This document shows positions 9,218 through 22,865 of a stretch of 64,000 bases of DNA, piece by piece. Made by a program: the position numbers and the translations under genes. A model generated the notes under the pieces. The model was not told the origin of the DNA. It ran no database searches and saw only the letters and a list, made by a program, of their open reading frames with translations. Origin of the DNA: Isoptericola dokdonensis DS-3 (lineage in GTDB: Bacteria; Actinomycetota; Actinomycetes; Actinomycetales; Cellulomonadaceae); NCBI RefSeq assembly GCF_001636295.1, contig NZ_CP014209.1, forward strand, positions 3,286,001-3,350,000. Reading direction: 5' to 3'. Position 1 is the first letter of the stretch; each line of letters opens with the position of its first letter.

Positions 9218-10505
9218 GGGTGTCGTCGGCGGGGTCGGCGGCGGCGTAGTGGAAGTAGTCGGCCTCGGGGCCCTCGTCCGGCTCCTCGCCGGGGGCGAGC
9301 CCCAGGATGGCCTTCTCGTCGGGGCGGTACCGCAGGACGTTCTCGACGTAGGAGGCGACGGTCTCCGGCATGGGGACGTCCCGCTTCGCCTGCTCCGAGA
9401 TGAACCACCGGTGGTCGAGGATCTCGTGGTAGAGCTGCGCGGGCTCGAGCTTGCGGCGCAGCTCGCGGGGCACGGCCCGGATGGTGGGCTGGAAGACGTT
9501 CTGCAGCCAGTCCTGCGCGACGATCTGCTCGTCGTCCTCCTGGCGGTCGGTGGCGGCCTGGTAGGAGTCGAGGTCGTTGAGGAGTCGGCGGGCCTGGTTG
9601 TCCTGCACGTCGAGGCCCGTGATCTTGAGCAGGCGGCGTGCGTGGTGACCGGCGTCGACGACCTTGGGCTGGATCTGGACGGTGGTGCCGTCGATGTCGG
9701 TGGTGATGGACAGCTCGCCGACGTCGAAGCCGAGGTCGTTGAGGCGCTCGATGCGGGCGGCGACCCGCCAGCGTTCGTCGGAGCCGAACGCCTCGACGCC
9801 GGTGAGGGCTCGCCACAGCTCGCCGTAGCGGGCGACGAGGGCGTCGCCGACGGCGACCTCGTCGATCTCGTCGTCGAGCAGCTCGCCGGCGGCGAGGTCC
9901 ATGAGCTCGCCGATGATGTTGGTGCGGGCAAGGTCGAGGTCGTACTCGCGCTGCCCGCGGGAGAGCTCGCGGTGGAGCTGGCCGGTCTCCGCGTCGACGA
10001 GGTAGGCGGCGAACTGGTCGGCGTCGCGACGGAACAGGGTGTTCGACAGGGAGACGTCGCCCCAGTAGAAGCCGACGAGGTGCAGGCGGACCATGAGCAC
10101 GGCGAGGGCGTCGATGAGGCGGTCGGCGGTGGAGGTCTGCAGCCACTGGCTGAACACCGACCGGTAGGGCAGGGAGAACGCGAGGTGCTCGGTGACGAGC
10201 GCGGCCTCGAGGTGCTCCCCGGTGTCGGAGAGGCGGCCGGTGACGACCCCGATGGGGCGGACGGACGGGATCTCTAGCTTGCGGAGCTGGCGCAGCATCG
10301 CGTACTCGCGGAACGCGATCTCCTCGCTGATCTCCTTGATGGCGAGGACCTTGCCGTCGAGACGGACGAACCGCACGACGTGCCGGGAGATGCCGCGGGG
10401 GAGGGCGGCGAGGACGTCGGCGGGCCACTGGGCGAGCGGCAGGCGCCACGGCAGGTCGAGGAGGGCCGAGTTCGGCGTCGCCGACGTGATCTGCAGCTGG
10501 TCCAC
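9213..10505 (-). CDS. DUF4032 protein with protein/LPS-kinase-like domain
   Basis: The protein has 430 residues. Roughly residues 20-230 resemble lipopolysaccharide-kinase/aminoglycoside-kinase folds: a beta-strand lysine in LAIKEISEE, a catalytic-loop-like GFYWGDVSLSNTLF and a metal-loop-like LVDAETG in place of DFG. The C-terminal part (about 250-400) is the actinobacterial DUF4032 region, rich in charged helices. Substrate and role are unknown. The final codons and stop are embedded in the repeat block that starts at the same place downstream. It lies downstream of the ABC ATPase gene on the same strand but a hairpin separates them. Confidence 0.75.
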   Translation of the reverse strand: MDQLQITSATPNSALLDLPWRLPLAQWPADVLAALPRGISRHVVRFVRLDGKVLAIKEISEEIAFREYAMLRQLRKLEIPSVRPIGVVTGRLSDTGEHLEAALVTEHLAFSLPYRSVFSQWLQTSTADRLIDALAVLMVRLHLVGFYWGDVSLSNTLFRRDADQFAAYLVDAETGQLHRELSRGQREYDLDLARTNIIGELMDLAAGELLDDEIDEVAVGDALVARYGELWRALTGVEAFGSDERWRVAARIERLNDLGFDVGELSITTDIDGTTVQIQPKVVDAGHHARRLLKITGLDVQDNQARRLLNDLDSYQAATDRQEDDEQIVAQDWLQNVFQPTIRAVPRELRRKLEPAQLYHEILDHRWFISEQAKRDVPMPETVASYVENVLRYRPDEKAILGLAPGEEPDEGPEADYFHYAAADPADDTP

Positions 10506-10580
10506 GGCATCTCCTGGTTCGGTGCGGGGCGGCCGGGACGACCCGGGCGAACGAAGTGGGGCGAGTGCCAGCCTAGACGG

Positions 10581-10622
10581 CGACGGGGCGGGCCCGGCCG
10601 ATGCCGGACCCGCCCCGTGTCG
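10581..10622 (-). terminator. Terminator after the ABC ATPase gene
   Basis: A 16-bp stem with one mismatch (10583-10598 with 10603-10618, loop of 4) lies 34 bp past the stop of the minus-strand ATPase gene and before the DUF4032 gene. Confidence 0.75.
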
Positions 10623-10651
10623 TGCCGGGCGTCACGCCCCGCCGCCTCGTG

Positions 10652-11767
<1,116 letters not shown>

Positions 11768-11945
11768 GATGATTCCCTCCACCGGCAGGTACGTGCCGGA
11801 CGATCCGTAGTGGTCGGGTGTGCTGCGTTCACGACTGGCGTGTCAGCGGCGACACAATGCTGTTGTCGGGCCGGTCCCGGATCGTCCCGGGGCGGCTCGC
11901 GCTCGATCGTACATGCTGGTGACGTCGATCACGTCACCGGGCAGG

Positions 11946-12780
11946 TCAGCCGCCCGCGACGACCAGGTCGGCGAGGTGCTGGATCGTCGCGGCGACCTCG
12001 GCGGGACCGTCGACGCGGTACGCCGCGACCGTCTCGCCGGGGCCGACCTTCAGGGAGACGTCGTCCGGGCCGAGCACCGCGAACGCCTTCTCGTCGGTGG
12101 TGTCGTCCCCGGCGTACAGCACGCGCGACGGCGGTGCGCTGCCGTCCGGGCCGGCGACGTCCTGCGCGACGACGTCCCGCAGCCGCTCCACGGCGATGCC
12201 CTTGGAGGTGTGCAGCACGGCGATCTCGACGACGTCCTTGCCCTGCATCGCCTCGAGGCCGAGACGGGCGGCGACGGCGAGGGCGGCGTCGGTGGCGGCC
12301 GCGGTGTCCACGGGTCCGGCCTGGCGGGTGTGCAGCACGGCGGCGCTGGGCTTGTGCTGCACCCAGGCGCCGTCGCGCCCGGCCACGGCGGCGGCCAGCC
12401 CGGCGTTCAGCGCGTCCAGCGTGCGGGCCTGCTCGGAGGTCAGCTCCAGCGGCACGCCCTCGATGCCGGAGGACGTCGCGTGCCCCGTCTGGGCGCCGTG
12501 GCTGCCCACGAGGTAGGCCCCGGCGGGCGGGTCGGCGTGCCGGACGAGGTCGTCCAGGTCACGCCCGGAGACGAACGCGAGGCGCAGGTGCGGCGCGTCG
12601 GACGAGCCGGCCAGCGCGGCGAGCCGGTCGACGGCGGCGCGCACCTGCGGCGTCATCCGCGACGTCGTCGGGTCGTCGACGAGCGGCGCGAGGACGCCGT
12701 CGAAGTCGAGCGCGACGAGCAGCGCGGCGCCGTCGGCGGCGGCGAACGACGCGAGGGCGTCCCGCAGGCCGGTGGTGCGC

Positions 12781-12788
<8 letters not shown>
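11946..12788 (-). CDS. otsB: Trehalose-6-phosphate phosphatase
   Basis: HAD-superfamily phosphatase of 280 residues. Motif I is LDFDGVLAPL near residue 28, motif II is FVSGRDLDDL, the substrate-binding segment is VGSHGAQ, and late motif GDDTTDEKAF carries the metal aspartates. It removes phosphate from trehalose-6-phosphate. Its ATG overlaps the otsA end by 8 bp, so translation is coupled to otsA and the two enzymes form a complete UDP-glucose to trehalose route for osmoprotection or carbon storage. Confidence 0.95.
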
Positions 12789-14247
<1,459 letters not shown>

Positions 14248-14450
14248 GGGTGCACTCTCCTCAGGTTGTGGCGCGGTGCCCTCCGCGCCGGGCGGGGCAT
14301 CCTTCGCGAACCCTACCGAGGTGCCCGGGGCCCCGCGCGACCGGCGACGAGGATCACACCGGTGGGATCCCGGCGTCGTGGCGGCTCCGGGGCGTCCGCC
14401 AGGGGCGTGCCGGGACGCGACGGCCGGGGCGCGGCGCTACGGTGTGGGCC

Positions 14451-16385
14451 ATGAGGACGGGCGACGACGCGCAGGTGATGGCGGGAGCGCCCGCGGGCGG
14501 CGCCGACGGAGCCCTGGAACCCGGGACCGACGTCGGCGGCTACGCGGTCGTGTCCGTGCTGGGACGCGGGGCGATGGGCGCCGTCTACGAGGCGGTCGAC
14601 GGCGGCGGGCACCGGGTGGCGCTGAAGGTGCTGCACGCGCACGTCGACGCCAACCCGGCCGGGCGCCAGCGGCTGCGCCGGGAGGTCGCGGCCCTCCAGC
14701 GGCTGCGCCACCCCGCCGTCGCGCAGGTGCTGGACGCCGAGTTCGAGGGACCGCACGCGTTCGTCGTCACCGAGCTCGTCGACGGCCTCACCCTGGAGGA
14801 GGAGGTCGACTCGCGCGGGCCGCTCGACCTTGCCGACCTGTACTCCCTGGCCGACCAGCTCGCCGACGCCCTCGAGTCCGTGCACGCGTCCGGCGTCGTG
14901 CACCGCGACCTCAAGCCGTCGAACGTCATGGTGACGCCGGAGGGCCCGAGCCTCATCGACTTCGGCATCGCGCAGAGCCCCGGCGACGCCCGCGCCACGA
15001 TGACGGGGTTCGTCATGGGCACACCGGGCTACATCGCGCCCGAGCTGCTCGACGGCGGCGACCCCGTCCCCGAGACCGACTGGTGGAGCTGGGCCGCGCT
15101 GCTCGCCTTCGCCGCGACGGGGCGTTCGCCCTTCGGCGTGCGCCCCACCGACCTGGTGCTGCGCCGCTCCCGCGAGGGCCGTGCCGACCTCGTCGGCGTG
15201 CCCGCCCGCACCGCGCAGGCGCTCGCGGGGGCGCTCCAGGCGGACCCGGCGCGCCGGTGGGGCCCCACCGAGGTGGTGCGCGCCATGAGCCGCGACCTCG
15301 CGGACGCCGACGTCGACGACGCGGGTGCCTCCGTCGACCCGCAGGCGACGCAGCGCATCGTCGTGGCGGCCGGTGCGGCGACGGCGGCGGTGGCGGGCGC
15401 GACCGCGACGTCGAGCGGTCCGGACACCGCGCCCGGCGACGCGACGGCGGACGTCGCGAGCCCGGTCGACGGGGACGGCGCGACCCAGGCGGTCGTCGCC
15501 GACCCCGCACCGCAGTCGGAGCGGACCGCCGTCGTGCCGCGGCAGGACGCGCCCCCGCCTCCGCCGCCCGTCCCGGCCGCCGAGGAGACGGCCGTGATGA
15601 CCGCGCTGGAGCGGGACCGCGCCCAGGCGCAGGACGGCGGCACGCAGGCGGTCCCCGTGGGTGCCGCGCGGTACCGCACGTACGACGAGATCACCGAGGA
15701 CTCGCCCCCGCCCGCCGACCCCGCCCCGCAGGCCCCGGCGGGGCCGTACGTCGCACCGGTGCACAAGCGCCGCTGGGGCACCGTGCTGGCGCTCGGGGTG
15801 CCGTTCGTCGTCCTCGCGGCCGTGTACCCGCTGGTCGCCTTCGGGGTCTTCGTCGGTGTGACGGTGCTGTGCCGGATCGTCGGGACGTCGGGGCAGCGGT
15901 TCCACGAGCGGCGCGAGGTGCACGGGGTGCGCAGGTCGGACGGCTGGATGGCGGTGCTGGCCTTCCCGTACCACGCGGTCGTCGGCGCGCTCGGCATCAT
16001 CCCCGCGGCGCTGGTCGGGGGCTGCGTGGGCCTGCTCGCCATGATGGGCGGGTACTGGCTGTTCGGCGACGGCAACTGGATCGTCGACCCGATGACGGAC
16101 GTCGAGTCGCGCTCCGTCGGAGGTCGCAACGAGCCGACCGTGTTCGCCTGGGTGCTCGCCGCCTCGATGGTGCTCGCGGTCCTGTGCACCTGGTTCGGCC
16201 CGGCGGGCCGCACGGCCCGGGACGGCGCGCGCCGCATCCTCGACAACCTGGCGCCCGGCCTGGTCGGGGCGGCGATCGTCGTCGTGGTGTGCCTGGTCGG
16301 GTCGTGGATCCTGCTCGGTGCGATCACGAGCGACCCGTACGAGATCAACTGGTGGCCCATGGACGGACCGCCCTCCTTCTTCTGA
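14451..16385 (+). CDS. Membrane-anchored Ser/Thr protein kinase (Hanks type)
   Basis: The protein has 644 residues. The N-terminal kinase domain (about 28-290) has a glycine loop LGRGAMGAVY, catalytic lysine 59 (VALKV), HRDLKPSN at 151-158, DFG at 170-172 and GTPGYIAPE. A proline/alanine-rich linker (about 300-435) follows, then several hydrophobic segments (about 440-640) and a short tail ending DGPPSFF. There are no PASTA repeats, so this is not PknB itself. TACGGT (14438-14443) lies 7 nt before the ATG with no Shine-Dalgarno, indicating leaderless translation. What it phosphorylates is not evident. Confidence 0.9.
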   Translation: MRTGDDAQVMAGAPAGGADGALEPGTDVGGYAVVSVLGRGAMGAVYEAVDGGGHRVALKVLHAHVDANPAGRQRLRREVAALQRLRHPAVAQVLDAEFEGPHAFVVTELVDGLTLEEEVDSRGPLDLADLYSLADQLADALESVHASGVVHRDLKPSNVMVTPEGPSLIDFGIAQSPGDARATMTGFVMGTPGYIAPELLDGGDPVPETDWWSWAALLAFAATGRSPFGVRPTDLVLRRSREGRADLVGVPARTAQALAGALQADPARRWGPTEVVRAMSRDLADADVDDAGASVDPQATQRIVVAAGAATAAVAGATATSSGPDTAPGDATADVASPVDGDGATQAVVADPAPQSERTAVVPRQDAPPPPPPVPAAEETAVMTALERDRAQAQDGGTQAVPVGAARYRTYDEITEDSPPPADPAPQAPAGPYVAPVHKRRWGTVLALGVPFVVLAAVYPLVAFGVFVGVTVLCRIVGTSGQRFHERREVHGVRRSDGWMAVLAFPYHAVVGALGIIPAALVGGCVGLLAMMGGYWLFGDGNWIVDPMTDVESRSVGGRNEPTVFAWVLAASMVLAVLCTWFGPAGRTARDGARRILDNLAPGLVGAAIVVVVCLVGSWILLGAITSDPYEINWWPMDGPPSFF

Positions 16386-16549
16386 CTCCCAGGTTCCTCA
16401 CAGGCGACGTCCCTACCCTGGCGCGCGTCACGCGCGACCACCGGTGCCGGTCCGCTGCGGGTCCCCCGGGCCCCGGGCGACGGCCGCCCCGGCGGTAGGC
16501 TGACCGCCGGATCCGCTTCGTTCCACCGACCCGAAGGGCCGTCACGCAG

Positions 16550-17419
16550 ATGTCCAACCAGAGCAAGGCCGAGCGCCGCGAGTCCGCGCGGGCCGAGGCC
16601 CTCGCCCGTCAGCAGGCCCAGGCCAAGCGCGACAAGCGCAGCCGGGTCATCGTCTTCAGCGCGCTGGGCGCCGCGATCCTCGCGCTGGTCGTCGTCGCCG
16701 GGTTCATCCTGTGGAACGAGGCGAGCAAGTCGACCGTCGACGACATCCCGCTGGCCGAGGTCACGTCCGTGCCGGCGACGGTCGTCGAGGGGGGCGGCGT
16801 CACGCTCGGCTCCGACCTCGTGGCCGGCACCGAGAACGCCGACGCGCCCGTCGTGGACGTCTACCTCGACTACATGTGCCCCGTCTGCGGCCAGTTCGAG
16901 GACGTCAACGCCGCCGACATCGAGACGATGCTCACCGGCGGTGACGCGACCGTCGTCGTCACGCCGGTCGCGATCCTCGACCGGCTGTCCCGCGGGACCG
17001 ACTACTCGACGCGTGCCGCGTCGGCCGCCTACTGGGTCGCCGACCGCGCGCCGGAGCAGTTCTACGCCTTCCACAACGCGCTGTTCGCGAACCAGCCGAA
17101 GGAGAACTCCTCCGGGCCGGACAACGAGGAGCTCGCCGCGATCGCGGAGGGCGCGGGCGTCCCCGCCGACGTCGCCGCCGGCATCTCCGACGGCACCGCG
17201 CGCGCCACCTTCGGCCAGTACACGTACTCGCTGACCAACGACGCGACCGCCAACCCGGACCTCGTCAACTCCGGGGGCGGCTTCGGTACGCCGACCGTGC
17301 TCGTCGACGACACCCGCTTCGAGCAGTGGGGCACCCCGGGCGCCCTGCTCGCGGCCGTCCAGGGCGGCGCGCCGGCCGAGCCGTCCGGCGAGGCCTCCGA
17401 GGAGCCCGCGGACGAGTGA
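16550..17419 (+). CDS. Membrane-anchored DsbA-like thioredoxin-fold protein
   Basis: The protein has 289 residues. A charged cytoplasmic N-terminus precedes one transmembrane helix (about 33-55), then an extracytoplasmic DsbA/thioredoxin domain with CPVC at residues 110-113 and a cis-proline region GGGFGTPTVLVD. An acidic tail ends the protein. It probably oxidises or isomerises disulfides in exported proteins. A TAGGCT box at 16496-16501 would give a short leader of about 40 nt. A strong hairpin follows. Confidence 0.88.
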   Translation: MSNQSKAERRESARAEALARQQAQAKRDKRSRVIVFSALGAAILALVVVAGFILWNEASKSTVDDIPLAEVTSVPATVVEGGGVTLGSDLVAGTENADAPVVDVYLDYMCPVCGQFEDVNAADIETMLTGGDATVVVTPVAILDRLSRGTDYSTRAASAAYWVADRAPEQFYAFHNALFANQPKENSSGPDNEELAAIAEGAGVPADVAAGISDGTARATFGQYTYSLTNDATANPDLVNSGGGFGTPTVLVDDTRFEQWGTPGALLAAVQGGAPAEPSGEASEEPADE

Positions 17420-17435
17420 CGCACCCCGTGCGGGC

Positions 17436-17477
17436 GTGAGCCCTGCGGTCCCGACCCGTCGGGACCGCAGGGCTCAC
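17436..17477 (+). terminator. Terminator after DsbA-like gene
   Basis: A perfect 20-bp inverted repeat (17436-17455 and 17458-17477) lies 17 bp past the stop codon and ahead of the tRNA promoter. Confidence 0.88.
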
Positions 17478-17505
17478 GGCGTCCCGGACCGAGGGCCGTC
17501 CTCGG

Positions 17506-17511
17506 TAGGAT
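17506..17511 (+). promoter_or_regulatory. Likely -10 box of the tRNA-Thr gene
   Basis: TAGGAT lies 12 bases before the mature tRNA 5' end, which fits a promoter with a very short 5' leader. No clear -35 is visible. Confidence 0.55.
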
Positions 17512-17523
17512 GAACCCCGCCGC

Positions 17524-17599
17524 GCCGCCTTAGCTCAGCTGGTAGAGCTCCCGTCTTGTAAACGGAAGGTCGTCGGTTCGAACCCGACAGGCGGCTCCA
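17524..17599 (+). tRNA. tRNA-Thr (anticodon TGT), CCA encoded
   Basis: The gene folds as a standard cloverleaf. The 7-bp acceptor stem pairs GCCGCCT (17524-17530) with AGGCGGC (17589-17595). The D-arm reads TAGCTCAGCTGGTAGAGC, the anticodon loop is CTTGTAA giving TGT (reads ACA), and the T-arm holds GTTCGAA. The discriminator base is T17596 and CCA is genomic at 17597-17599. Confidence 0.97.
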
Positions 17600-17605
17600 G
17601 CACGC

Positions 17606-17647
17606 ACGACGGGCGGGTCGCAGGGATTCCTGCGGCCCGCCCGTCGT
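17606..17647. terminator. Hairpin between tRNA-Thr and SGNH hydrolase gene
   Basis: Arms of 19 bp (17606-17624 and 17629-17647) pair with one G-T wobble and a 4-nt loop. It lies between the tRNA and the convergent hydrolase gene and can terminate both. Confidence 0.85.
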
Positions 17648-17667
17648 CGTTCCCGGGCGCCCGTGGC

Positions 17668-18495
17668 TCAGCGCTGCGACGGCGGCCAGGGCTCGGTGGT
17701 CGGCCACTTGGGCGTGCGGCCGTCGCCCGACGACGTGCCGCGCAGGCGCCGCTGCACCCACGGCACGACGTGCACACGGGCCCACTGCGCCTCGGCGCGG
17801 GCACGCTCGCGCAGGGCGACGGCGGACGCGGCGGGCAGCGGCTCGTCGAAGTCCGGGTCGTCCGGCTCCAGGCCGAGCCCGACGAGCGCGGCCTGCGCGA
17901 TGCGACGGTGGCCCTCGTCGGTGAGGTGGATGCGGTCGTCGGACCACAGGCGCAGGTCGAACAGGGAGCGCAGGCCCCACGTGTCCACGACGTACGCCCC
18001 GTGGCGGCGGGCGATCGACCAGATGTTGGAGTTGTAGCGTCCCACGCGCCCGTTCGTGCCCCGCAGCGCGCCGCCGGCCTTGAAGCCGGTGCCCAGCAGC
18101 ACGTCGGCGCCGGTCGCCCGGATGTGCACGACGGCGTCCTCGAGGGTCGCCGAGATGGCGTCGATGTCGGCCTGGGGGCGCAGGATGTCGTTCCCGCCGC
18201 CGACGAGGGAGACGAGGTCGGGCTTCATCGCGAGGGCGACGGGGGCCTGCTCGGCGATGATCTGCCGCATCTTGCGGCCTCGGATGGCGAGGTTGGCGTA
18301 CTCGAGCCCGGGGGAGCGTTCGGCGAGGGCGTCGGCGAGCCGGTCGGTCCAGCCGCGCTGCACGGCGTCCGACTCGGTGCCGACGGGCGCGGGGGAGCCG
18401 TCGGCGTGCGGGTACGGGTCCCACAGGCCCTCGGAGAACGAGTCGCCGATCGCGACGTAGCGGGTCCAGCGCGGGGTGGCGGGTGCGGCGGTCAC
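17668..18495 (-). CDS. SGNH/GDSL-family esterase or lipase
   Basis: The protein has 275 residues from GTG 18495. Block I GDSFSEG places the nucleophile at Ser19, block III is GGGND, and block V DRIHLTDEGH supplies the Asp and His of the triad. There is no signal peptide, so the enzyme is likely cytoplasmic, perhaps a deacylase. An in-frame GTG five codons upstream is possible, but a CAGAAT box 6 nt before 18495 fits the leaderless pattern seen elsewhere in the window. It ends close to the hairpin shared with the tRNA. Confidence 0.85.
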   Translation of the reverse strand: MTAAPATPRWTRYVAIGDSFSEGLWDPYPHADGSPAPVGTESDAVQRGWTDRLADALAERSPGLEYANLAIRGRKMRQIIAEQAPVALAMKPDLVSLVGGGNDILRPQADIDAISATLEDAVVHIRATGADVLLGTGFKAGGALRGTNGRVGRYNSNIWSIARRHGAYVVDTWGLRSLFDLRLWSDDRIHLTDEGHRRIAQAALVGLGLEPDDPDFDEPLPAASAVALRERARAEAQWARVHVVPWVQRRLRGTSSGDGRTPKWPTTEPWPPSQR

Positions 18496-18517
18496 CCCGC
18501 CATTCTGCACCGATTGC

Positions 18518-19249
18518 TCAGGGCAGCGACCAGTCGACGGGGTCCGCCCCCTGCTCCACGAGGAGCGTGTTGACGCGCGAGAAGGGCTTCGACCCGAAGA
18601 AACCGCGGTACGCGGACAGCGGGCTCGGGTGTGCCGACTCGACCCACGGCACGTCGCCCAGCCAGGGCTTGAGGGACGCCGCGTCGCGGCCCCACAGGAT
18701 CGCCACGAGCGGGCCGCCCCGTGCCACCAGCGCCTTGATCGCCGCCTCGGTGACGGCCTCCCAGCCCTTGCCGCGGTGCGACGCCGACGCGCCCGGCGTG
18801 ACGGTGAGCACCCTGTTGAGCAGCATCACGCCCTGGTCGGCCCAGGGGCGCAGGTCGCCCGACGACGGCGTGGGTGCGCCGACGTCGTCCGCCAGCTCCG
18901 TGTAGATGTTGACGAGCGACTTCGGCACCGGGCGGACGTCCGGCTGCACGGAGAACGACAGGCCCATCGGGTGCCCCGGCGTGGGGTACGGGTCCTGCCC
19001 GACGACGAGCACGCGCACCTCGGCCAGCGGCCGGCGGAACGCCGCGAAGACGTCGCCCGGCGCGGGCAGGTACCGGCGCCCGGCCGCGACCTCGGCGCGC
19101 AGGAAGTCCCCCATCGCGTGGATCTGCGGCTCCACGTCGGCGAGGGCGCGGGCCCAGTCGGGGGCCATGACCGTGTCCAGCGGCGGGCGTGCCCCGCCGG
19201 GCGCGGCCGGGGCGGGGTCCGCCGCTGCGGCGGGCGTCGTCGTCTCCAC
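18518..19249 (-). CDS. ung: Uracil-DNA glycosylase (family 1)
   Basis: The protein has 243 residues from GTG 19249. It excises uracil from DNA in base-excision repair. The catalytic water-activating motif is GQDPYPTPG at residues 84-92 (Asp86), followed by [13 protein letters not shown] core segments, the uracil-recognition region and the late [13 protein letters not shown] loop that carries the catalytic histidine. The N-terminal 22 residues are alanine/proline rich and could be shorter in the real protein. It is convergent in spacing with the SGNH gene (22 bp) and divergent from the DUF3263 gene. Confidence 0.95.
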   Translation of the reverse strand: METTTPAAAADPAPAAPGGARPPLDTVMAPDWARALADVEPQIHAMGDFLRAEVAAGRRYLPAPGDVFAAFRRPLAEVRVLVVGQDPYPTPGHPMGLSFSVQPDVRPVPKSLVNIYTELADDVGAPTPSSGDLRPWADQGVMLLNRVLTVTPGASASHRGKGWEAVTEAAIKALVARGGPLVAILWGRDAASLKPWLGDVPWVESAHPSPLSAYRGFFGSKPFSRVNTLLVEQGADPVDWSLP

Positions 19250-19393
19250 GGCGACGAACCTACCCGGACCGCCCGGCACGGCACAGCCCCGGCGGGCGGC
19301 CGGGCGCGGTCGGCCCGCAGCGGGGCGCGAGGTCGCGAATCGCGGGGCGCGGCGCCGTCGGGAAGCGTCCACGATGCCCCATACTGGGGCGCT

Positions 19394-19708
19394 ATGAGCG
19401 AGATGCTGGTCCAGGAGGTCGAGGCCTCTGTCGCGGCGGACCCGACGACCGAGGTCGCCGGCCTGACCGACCGCGACCGGGAGATCCTCGCGTTCGAGAA
19501 GCAGTGGTGGAAGTACGCCGGCTCCAAGGAGCAGGCCGTGCGCGAGCTCTTCGACATGTCCGCCACCCGCTACTACCAGGTGCTCAACGCGCTCATCGAC
19601 ACCCCCGGCGCGCTCGAGCACGACCCGATCCTCGTCAAGCGCCTGCGGCGCATGCGCGCCACCCGGCAGCGCTCCCGCACGGCACGCCGGACCGACACGC
19701 CCGGCTGA
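19394..19708 (+). CDS. DUF3263 small helix-turn-helix-like protein
   Basis: The protein has 104 residues. The core ([20 protein letters not shown]...[13 protein letters not shown]) looks like a sigma-region-4/HTH-type helical domain and matches actinobacterial DUF3263. A basic tail follows. Its position just before a LytR_C protein is the same as Rv0430-Rv0431 in M. tuberculosis. A CATACT box 8 nt before the ATG is a possible leaderless promoter. A DNA-binding role is inferred from the fold only. Confidence 0.82.
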   Translation: MSEMLVQEVEASVAADPTTEVAGLTDRDREILAFEKQWWKYAGSKEQAVRELFDMSATRYYQVLNALIDTPGALEHDPILVKRLRRMRATRQRSRTARRTDTPG

Positions 19709-19777
19709 CCAGCCCCTGACGCGGTTTCGCCGGGATCCTTGACGGGTCCCCGGGGTGGAGCCGCTACCCTGTGCGGC

Positions 19778-20470
19778 GTGACCAAGAGCCAGTACCCGTA
19801 CCCGCCCGACGAGTTCGACGTCCGCGGCCCGGAAGGTGCGCCGGTCGGCGTGCACCGGGAACCGCGCAGCGGGTGGTCCTCGGTCTGGCCGTTCCTGCTG
19901 GTCGCGGTCGTGTTCGCCGGTCTGGCCGTCGGGATCGTGTCGTACCTGTCCAACGACAGCGGTGACACCGCCAACCCGCCCGCGGCGTCCGAGCAGTCCG
20001 CCGCCCCTGAGGGGGACGCGAGCGAGGAGCCGACCGACGGCGAGAGCGCCGCCGAGGGCGAGGGTGACGGCGGTGACGGCGCCACCGACGAGAGCTCCGA
20101 GGAGCCGACCGCCGAGGAGACCGAGGAGGAGGCCGCCTCCATGCCCGGTGACGCGTCCGCCGCGAACCTCGCCGCGCGCGTGGTGGTCTGGAACGACGAC
20201 GCCGGCACGGGCCAGGCCGGTGCGGGGCAGGGCGTCCTCGCGGGCGCCGGGTTCTCCGACGTCGACGCCCAGGACGCGGTGAACGCGTCCGTCGAGCTGG
20301 CCGGCGTCTACGCCGACAGCACCGTCCTGTACGGCGCGGACCGCGCCGACACGGCGACCGCCGTCGCGGAGGCGCTCGGCGTCGACCCGGCGAACGTGCA
20401 GGAGTCCGACGACGTCACGAACCACCCGACCGACGCCGTCTGGGTGATCCTCACCGAGCCCGTCGACTGA
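19778..20470 (+). CDS. Membrane protein with LytR C-terminal domain
   Basis: The protein has 230 residues. It has a short cytoplasmic segment, one transmembrane helix (about residues 36-58), an acidic low-complexity linker (about 60-130, mostly E/D/G/S) and a C-terminal LytR_C domain (about 140-228, [13 protein letters not shown]...VLAGAGF). The domain occurs with cell-wall LCP ligases but no catalytic LCP domain is present here. TACCCT (19765-19770) is 7 nt before the GTG start, without Shine-Dalgarno. Confidence 0.85.
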   Translation: MTKSQYPYPPDEFDVRGPEGAPVGVHREPRSGWSSVWPFLLVAVVFAGLAVGIVSYLSNDSGDTANPPAASEQSAAPEGDASEEPTDGESAAEGEGDGGDGATDESSEEPTAEETEEEAASMPGDASAANLAARVVVWNDDAGTGQAGAGQGVLAGAGFSDVDAQDAVNASVELAGVYADSTVLYGADRADTATAVAEALGVDPANVQESDDVTNHPTDAVWVILTEPVD

Positions 20471-20630
20471 CGACCCGTCGCCCGGGCGACGCGTTGATGC
20501 AGGTCGGAGAGCCCTGCCGCACACTTGCGACATTCCCGGCACGGGTGCTTCCCAGCCGTGACCTGCGCCACTAGTCTCCTTCTCACCGCAGGGCGCCTGC
20601 CCGGTGGCACAGGACGACGAGGAGAAGGAC

Positions 20631-20834
20631 ATGGCCCAGGGAACCGTCAAGTGGTTCAACGCGGAAAAGGGGTACGGCTTCATCACCCCGGCCTCGGGCG
20701 GGCAGGACCTGTTCGTGCACTACAGCTCGATCGAGACCGACGGGTACCGCTCGCTCGACGAGGGTCAGCAGGTCGAGTTCGAGGTCGGTCAGGGGCAGAA
20801 GGGTCCGCAGGCCGAGCAGGTCCGCCCCCTCTGA
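20631..20834 (+). CDS. cspA: Cold-shock protein (CspA family)
   Basis: The protein has 67 residues, a single OB-fold cold-shock domain. RNP1 reads KGYGFITP and RNP2 DLFVHYSSI, both intact, so it should bind single-stranded RNA/DNA as a chaperone. The start is set by GGAGAAGG seven bases upstream. A TAGTCT box near 20572 could be the -10, giving a leader of roughly 50 nt. A hairpin terminator follows. Confidence 0.96.
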   Translation: MAQGTVKWFNAEKGYGFITPASGGQDLFVHYSSIETDGYRSLDEGQQVEFEVGQGQKGPQAEQVRPL

Positions 20835-20850
20835 GCTGAAGCAGCCTCCG

Positions 20851-20899
20851 CGAAGGCCGGCACCCAGCACGCCCGTCCCTGGGCGGGTGCCGGCCTTCG
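20851..20899 (+). terminator. Terminator after cspA
   Basis: A perfect 15-bp stem (20851-20865 and 20885-20899) encloses a 19-nt loop with further internal pairing and lies 16 bp past the stop. Confidence 0.85.
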
Positions 20900-20918
20900 T
20901 CATGCCCTCGGCGAACGT

Positions 20919-20945
20919 CTTGCACTCTCGAGGGGAGAGTGCCAA
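20919..20945 (+). promoter_or_regulatory. CIRCE operator 1 (HrcA site) upstream of groEL
   Basis: CTTGCACTC, a 9-bp spacer, then GAGTGCCAA. It matches CIRCE (TTAGCACTC-N9-GAGTGCTAA) at 15 of 18 arm positions. It overlaps a likely -35 TTGCAC (20920-20925); with AATAAT at 20944-20949 (18-bp spacer) this makes a plausible SigA-type promoter. HrcA repression with heat-shock release is expected. Confidence 0.93.
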
Positions 20946-20952
20946 TAATGGG

Positions 20953-22732
<1,780 letters not shown>

Positions 22733-22765
22733 TCCACGCCGCACGGCGCGCACCCGCGCGCTGAG

Positions 22766-22820
22766 CACGGACGACGGCCGGTCGTCCCGGGACATCCCGG
22801 GGCGACCGGCCGTCGTCGTG
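22766..22820 (+). terminator. Terminator after groEL
   Basis: Arms ACGACGGCCGGTCG (22771-22784) and CGACCGGCCGTCGT (22803-22816) pair perfectly, and flanking bases extend the stem with a bulge. It lies between groEL and the convergent WXG100 gene. Confidence 0.82.
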
Positions 22821-22865
22821 CCAGGGGTGGCCGTGGCCAGGACGTGCGCCCCGGCCGAAGCCCGG

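Noticed and set aside
17524..17599. Genomic island attached at the tRNA-Thr 3' end
   Set aside because: No integrase, no displaced copy of the tRNA 3' end and only ordinary core genes follow.
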